64,000 bases of DNA from Acestrorhynchus altus (Eukaryota; Chordata; Actinopteri; Characiformes; Acestrorhynchidae). The notes beneath the pieces are model-generated. The model was given only the letters and a program-made list of their open reading frames with translations. It did not search any database and had not been told where the DNA came from. The DNA lies in assembly GCA_034509495.1 (NCBI GenBank), contig CM067507.1, forward strand, positions 21,197,121 to 21,261,120, written 5' to 3'. Positions 59,061-64,000 of the stretch are shown one piece after another. Numbering within the stretch: the first letter of the stretch is position 1; each line of letters starts with the position of its first letter. A program made the position numbers and the translations under genes.

Positions 59061-62000
59061 TCACAAAGAGCTTTTGAATCGGGACAGATTTAATAACTTC
59101 TGCTAGTTCAAACCTCTGTGACAGCAGGCAATTTGACTTAGGCAAGTTAATCACTGCTGATATTTTTTATCTTGTTAGAGAGCTTTGACATTTGTAGCCT
59201 ATTTATCTCACCCAATGTTTGGTATTACTTTGGTGAGAGCTATAAATTCAAACTTTTTTTAGAAAGCTATTGGCCCACACAGTTTATAGCTGGTTTAAAA
59301 ACCAGGAATTATTTAATAAATAAACAAATTTAATTAAGACATAGTGATATGCAATTAATGACAATGCTTTGTTGGGCCATTCCAAAGATTCACGGCTGTG
59401 GTCAACAGAAGCATTTGAGAAATGCACTCATAAAGGCATTCTAAAAGGGGATATAAATTTACATTTTGCAGCAACTTGTTTCCAATAAAACTACCCAAGC
59501 TGCAAAGGGAGTTTATTTTTGAGCCACTATACATACTAATTAGGCACCACACAGAAGTTAATAATGCATTTAACTGAAGTCATAAATATCACATATGCAT
59601 ATGTAAATATATATTAAGAGAGTATTTAGTTTATGTTAGGGGTTCTCTATATGACAGCAGGAATATTTTAAGTGCATTTAATTATAAAACATTAGATGAT
59701 AAAGATTATAAAGATCAGATGTTCAGGGATATTATACAGTTATACTGGCTTACCTGACTTACTAAAGTGTTTAGTTTCTATTTAATTCTATTCTGTTCTG
59801 TTGGCAACAGAACAGTATCAACAGTATCAAGACTTTTGTTGTCACAAAATCCAAAGAGTAGCACCTAACAAACTCTATTTCTTACAGATGCTGGATGTAC
59901 TAAGAAGCTGCACTGAAAGCTTTAGTGAATGTTTTACCAGGAGCTTCAAATGCCACACCCCTTTTCTCAACCAATCACAAACTCGTTTTAATAGGCCTTT
60001 AACTTTAACTCACAGGGCCCCTTCTCTGATTCCCCCCTTCCTCCCTGCCACCGGTTTGGCCCTGTTGGTCACCTAGGAGCTTGGTTTCACCCTGGTCTCA
60101 GATTACTAATTATTGACCTAATATGAACCTCATGTACTTTTAAGGCTGGCATACTAAACTGTATATGCGAGTTCTGACAAATCTATGGGTTGTGATAAAT
60201 CTATGTATTTAACAGAGAATTACCATAAAGTTAGAATAACATTATGGAGAATATGACTGTTAAACAAGAGGCCTTTTCCCCCTCAATGACAAGATATCTA
60301 ATCAGGACATTACATTTTAATTAGCACCCATAAAATGATCCATGGGTTTAGTGAATGATAATGACAGCATAGCTTTACATTGTGAGATGAAGCATTGAGA
60401 TAGCATACACTAAAACAGCAGTGAAAATAGCAGCTCTTTTTATTACATATGTTAGTATATCTTCATGATATAATGAACATCACATACAAACCAAATCACT
60501 CTGTCAAATGTAGCCAATGATCACAAACATTTTATGTTCTTCTGCAGTCAGGGTATAAACTCCATGGCACTGCTAACCTGAAGCAGAAAGTCTTCAAATC
60601 TCTACAGCAGCTTTCAAAACACCACAATTTTCACTGAACCACTGGCAACCTCCCTACGATGCCAGCTATTGCCGCCAAGGCTCTCCAACTGTCACTTCCT
60701 TACTGAATATTGATGAGGGCTTCACATTACAAAATGCTAGTGTCGTTCTACTCCTCAGTCCTATGAGGTTTTTACAGAAAGCATGTCACACACACACCAT
60801 ACAGTTTCTGTGTCATTTTCAATATTGAAAGGACTTATAGGAAGTGGAGGAAAAAAGTGACTCAGCAGACAAGAGCTATGCCATCATACTGCTAAAATTG
60901 GCCTTCACACTCCATAAAGTTTCTCTGCAGGCAAGAGTCCTTCAAGTTCTCCTTTCACATAGATGCCAGAACTGAAGATTATAACATCCTTCATTTGTCT
61001 GAGAGAGGGAATGGAGTGTTGTATAGAACTGGCAACTTCTAAAAACCCTCGGCCTTCAGGGAATGCCTTTTTCGTATTCCAGAGATCAAAACTGTTGTTC
61101 TACACGTCTGACATATCAGGTGCATATGTCACCATAGCTGTCATAAGTAGGGAGATCGAATAAGGTGAAAGTTTGTTTTGCCTCTCCTAGAAATAAATTA
61201 ATGCATTTACCATTGGTAACATTTACATTTCACAAACTCATTACTTCTTTATCAGTACAGTTGTTCTCTCCAAATCCACACATTTTTAGAAAGATTACAA
61301 ATGCATTGTGGAATATTCAAAATAATTGATTCTTTCCCTGTGGATCTGTTTGCATGCTAGCAGAGGTAGGAATAACTGCTAGTTATTGTATAGATGAGTA
61401 ACAACTGAGAAAGAATAATACTGTTACATACATAAAAAACAAAAATAAGTTGGCAATAAGTTTTTGAGCTAAAAATGCTCATTTTTGCTATACAAATAAA
61501 ATATTTTTGTAATTATTAGATTGACAAGTACATATATAATAATACATTCTTTAAAATATTTTAATGTAGTAGAAAAAAAAATTATTTTTACTATTTATGT
61601 ATGTAACAGTATTATCCCTTCTATAGATATACTATAGAGCATGCTCATTCCCATGGAACCTAAGAAAGGAACAAGACTAAAAAAATGTTCTGAACAGAGG
61701 TTACGGAAATGGCCAATGCAGTTGAAGCAGAATGGATAGTGTACTTGGATAGAGTTAGGGAATACTTTTAGAACAGATAGGTTTTAAGGTAGACATGAAG
61801 ATTTTACACCTAACTATTACTGCTTTTCTATCCAGGACTGGACTGGCAGCTTAATTCAGTCCTGGATTTTATAACAGACTGACCCAGTTTAGGTGAATAG
61901 GGGTTGGGGTTTTGGACAGTAACGAGGTTGTGTGTGCCTTTTGATCGTTTACATTTGTCAGCGGCTGACATGGTTTCCAATTGCAGTACTGTGTAGCACA

Positions 62001-62149
62001 GCTACTTATTATATATTGTTTCTAATTTTAATGAATTGGATTTTGTAAACTAAAATGCTTTCATTTGTGTTTCAGGCTTATCTTCACTGGCCCATAGTGT
62101 ATCTTTTTGTTCCATGAGGAATTATGTATGTAAGAGGTAGGATGAAGAT
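59061..62149. other. Three kilobases of unique non-coding DNA
   Basis: No gene or named repeat. A short hairpin, atccaggactg with cagtcctggat, lies at 61830-61867. 60540-61165 is somewhat less AT-rich. Confidence 0.4.
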
Positions 62150-62159
62150 ATTTACTGTC

Positions 62160-62320
62160 TGAAGAACACTCACTTGATATTAGGGTTCTTTTCCAAAATA
62201 ATGTTTTTTACATAGTTCTTCTTAAGAACCAAAAATGGGAGAAACTTACAGTGTTTCTGATTCTAGTATAAAAGGCAAAGGGGGAAATGTGGAACATTTT
62301 TGAAGAACCTATATGAAATG
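62160..62320. mobile_element. Possible degraded MITE of the 'gttctt/aagaac' type
   Basis: Words 'gggttcttttccaaaataat', 'agttcttcttaagaaccaaa' and 'catttttgaagaacct' resemble the interior of the MITEs at 25382 and 33550. Termini are missing. Confidence 0.3.
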
Positions 62321-63005
62321 TCCTACATAAATATGGCTTTCTAAAATCAGATATTTTTCCATTTTATCAACTCTTTAACCCTTATTTGCTGCCTCAAAAA
62401 CACAGTATGTGGAGTTTGGTGAAATAATGTGGCAAACATACACTCTGTAGTATCTGTCAGTCCACAGTCTGAAAAAGTAGATAGTAGGTCAGGGCATGAT
62501 ACGGAATTGCAAATCATATCTTTATGAACTTTTCCTCCCCACTGGAAATGGAGCTTGTCTAGGTTAGTGTGTACTTCAAAGATACTAGCTGTAGGCAACA
62601 AGCAACCTTGGGACACACTAGGCTTTTTCCTCAGGTAGAAATGAAGGCAAAGTGCAGAAGTTGTTGTTTGATGAGGACAGTAACGTGCCAAGCACATATA
62701 ATGTAGGCATCTACTGCATCCAATCCCTCACTAATGCCATAGATTAATGCATGGAATAGAACATGCTTGACCTCATAATCAACTCAGAATATATTTATAA
62801 TGGACTGTTTTTATGCACATTCTTTTACTAGAAATTTTATTATAATTTACATCATGCACGTTATGTTTATTCTTTGCTAGAGATTCACTTTGTTATCTTG
62901 CTTAAATTGATGTACTAACAATGTTAGAGTTGCTAATATATCTTAAAGTTCTTAGCAACATTTATAAAATGTGTTCCTTTCTGAAGCTAATGAAAAGGCA
63001 GTCAT
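62321..63005. other. Non-coding DNA
   Basis: The 116-codon minus frame at 62347-62697 has no recognised domain. Confidence 0.4.
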
Positions 63006-63119
<114 letters not shown>

Positions 63120-63364
63120 TAGTGATAGTGATATATAAGTGACTTATTATTATCCTGGTTTTACAGAATAACTTGAATCTATTTGCACTGAATAATATAG
63201 AAATTAAAATTGTTTGCTTGAGTGGAAGCAAATATAATGTATTAATAAAAGAAACTAATTAAGGAAGTTGTTTATTGAAAAACTACTCTCTATTTTGAGT
63301 TACTTTTTTAAACTTCTACATTCCTGAATAGTCTTTCTGTGTAACACACAATGATCCCCCAAGC

Positions 63365-63509
63365 CAGGGTGGGCAATTTTGGTTCTAGGAGGCTGGGTTC
63401 CTGAACAGTTTCAACTCACCTGTTAATTGCTAGGTTTAGTAGGTCTGTTACAGCAGGAAAATCAGTAAACAATGATGGACTCCAGTCTCCATTGCCCACC
63501 CCTACCCTG
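63365..63509. mobile_element. hAT-type MITE, about 145 bp
   Basis: The left end 'cagggtgggcaattttggtt' pairs with the right end 'attgcccacccctaccctg' (63491-63509). The interior keeps 'tcaactcacctgttaattgc' and 'acaatgatggactcc'. Short hAT MITEs with these ends are common in teleosts. No clear 8-bp duplication flanks it. Confidence 0.7.
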
Positions 63510-63871
63510 GGATGCCCACTAGTTTAAATTAAACATTAGCTTACATTGGCTAATTCTGCTACCTAATTGCAAAGAGAAGCGCAATGCTGTTTTGCTGACA
63601 TACTCTCTTACAGCTGTGCAGTTTTATTTGAACTGATCACCAAAACTAGTAGTTCTGAAGTTCTTTGATTCTTTAATAATAGAAACGGTCACAGGCTCAT
63701 TTTATAGGTTCTATTAAAAACAAAACAAAACGAAAAACAAAATAAATTTTTTTGAAAAAATGGACATCATATTACATTCAGGTTGCTGCCCTCAAATTGG
63801 AGACACATTGCACTCTGCCTCATTAGAAGTATGTTTGATTCAGAAACAGAAGGTGGCCAATTAACCCGAAT

Positions 63872-63876
63872 TTATT

Positions 63877-63925
<49 letters not shown>
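63872..63925. repeat. (AAT)n microsatellite
   Basis: About 17 uninterrupted AAT units. Confidence 0.98.
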
Positions 63926-63927
<2 letters not shown>

Positions 63928-64000
63928 CAAATAAAACAGATTGTAAGTGTGAGATTAAGATTTTTGTGTGAGAGATCAGATCAAGAAGGACTGCTGTTTG

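Overview
This window looks like about 64 kb of non-coding nuclear DNA from a teleost fish. The evidence is the mix of repeats: several dead Tc1-like transposons, hAT-type MITEs, palindromic non-autonomous DNA elements, tRNA-derived SINEs, an L2/Rex1-like LINE, solo LTRs and long TA, GT, TC, ATT and GATA microsatellites. The repeat families resemble those I know from characiform, siluriform and other ostariophysan genomes. That placement is inference; the sequence alone does not name a species.

I found no protein-coding gene of the host that I can support. All long open frames are either transposase or LINE remnants, or chance frames in AT-rich DNA. Several begin with TTG rather than ATG and overlap open frames on the other strand. 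No rRNA, true tRNA, CRISPR, operon or bacterial-type feature is visible. The stretch is best read as a gene desert or the inside of a very large intron.

Layout. 1-8.2 kb: mostly unique DNA, with a hAT MITE carrying a hairpin (2.0-2.5 kb) and a palindromic element with a 105-bp inverted duplication (6.4-7.2 kb). 8.7-9.0 kb: a decaying 68-bp minisatellite. 11.6-13.0 kb: a LINE with endonuclease and reverse transcriptase remnants on the minus strand. 15.8-17.3 kb: a hAT MITE split by a solo LTR, next to a Tc1 remnant. 19.0-20.0 kb and 22.3-23.3 kb: further Tc1 remnants and a LINE 3' end. 24-28 kb: a compound trinucleotide array, nested MITEs, a palindromic element and a 110-bp duplication. 30.5 kb: a SINE with target-site duplications. 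35.1 and 44.5 kb: two related, unclassified segments. 39.2-43.5 kb: a cluster of Tc1 fragments, LTRs and a possible coiled-coil gene fragment. 49.2 and 57.9 kb: copies of an unclassified repeat family. 51.9 kb: a near-perfect 56-bp hairpin. 52.8-53.3 kb: a SINE inserted in a Tc1 end. 56.5 kb: a TA array containing 17 bases of the Tn5 mosaic end. 63.0-63.9 kb: a TA/GATA array, a hAT MITE and an AAT array.

The most useful leads are the Tn5 mosaic-end match, which suggests sequencing adapter left in the assembly; the three near-perfect palindromes; the unclassified repeat family; and several gene-free blocks that look like conserved non-coding sequence. I found no new biological system and do not claim one. 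Family names come from recalled consensus patterns and were not checked by any search.
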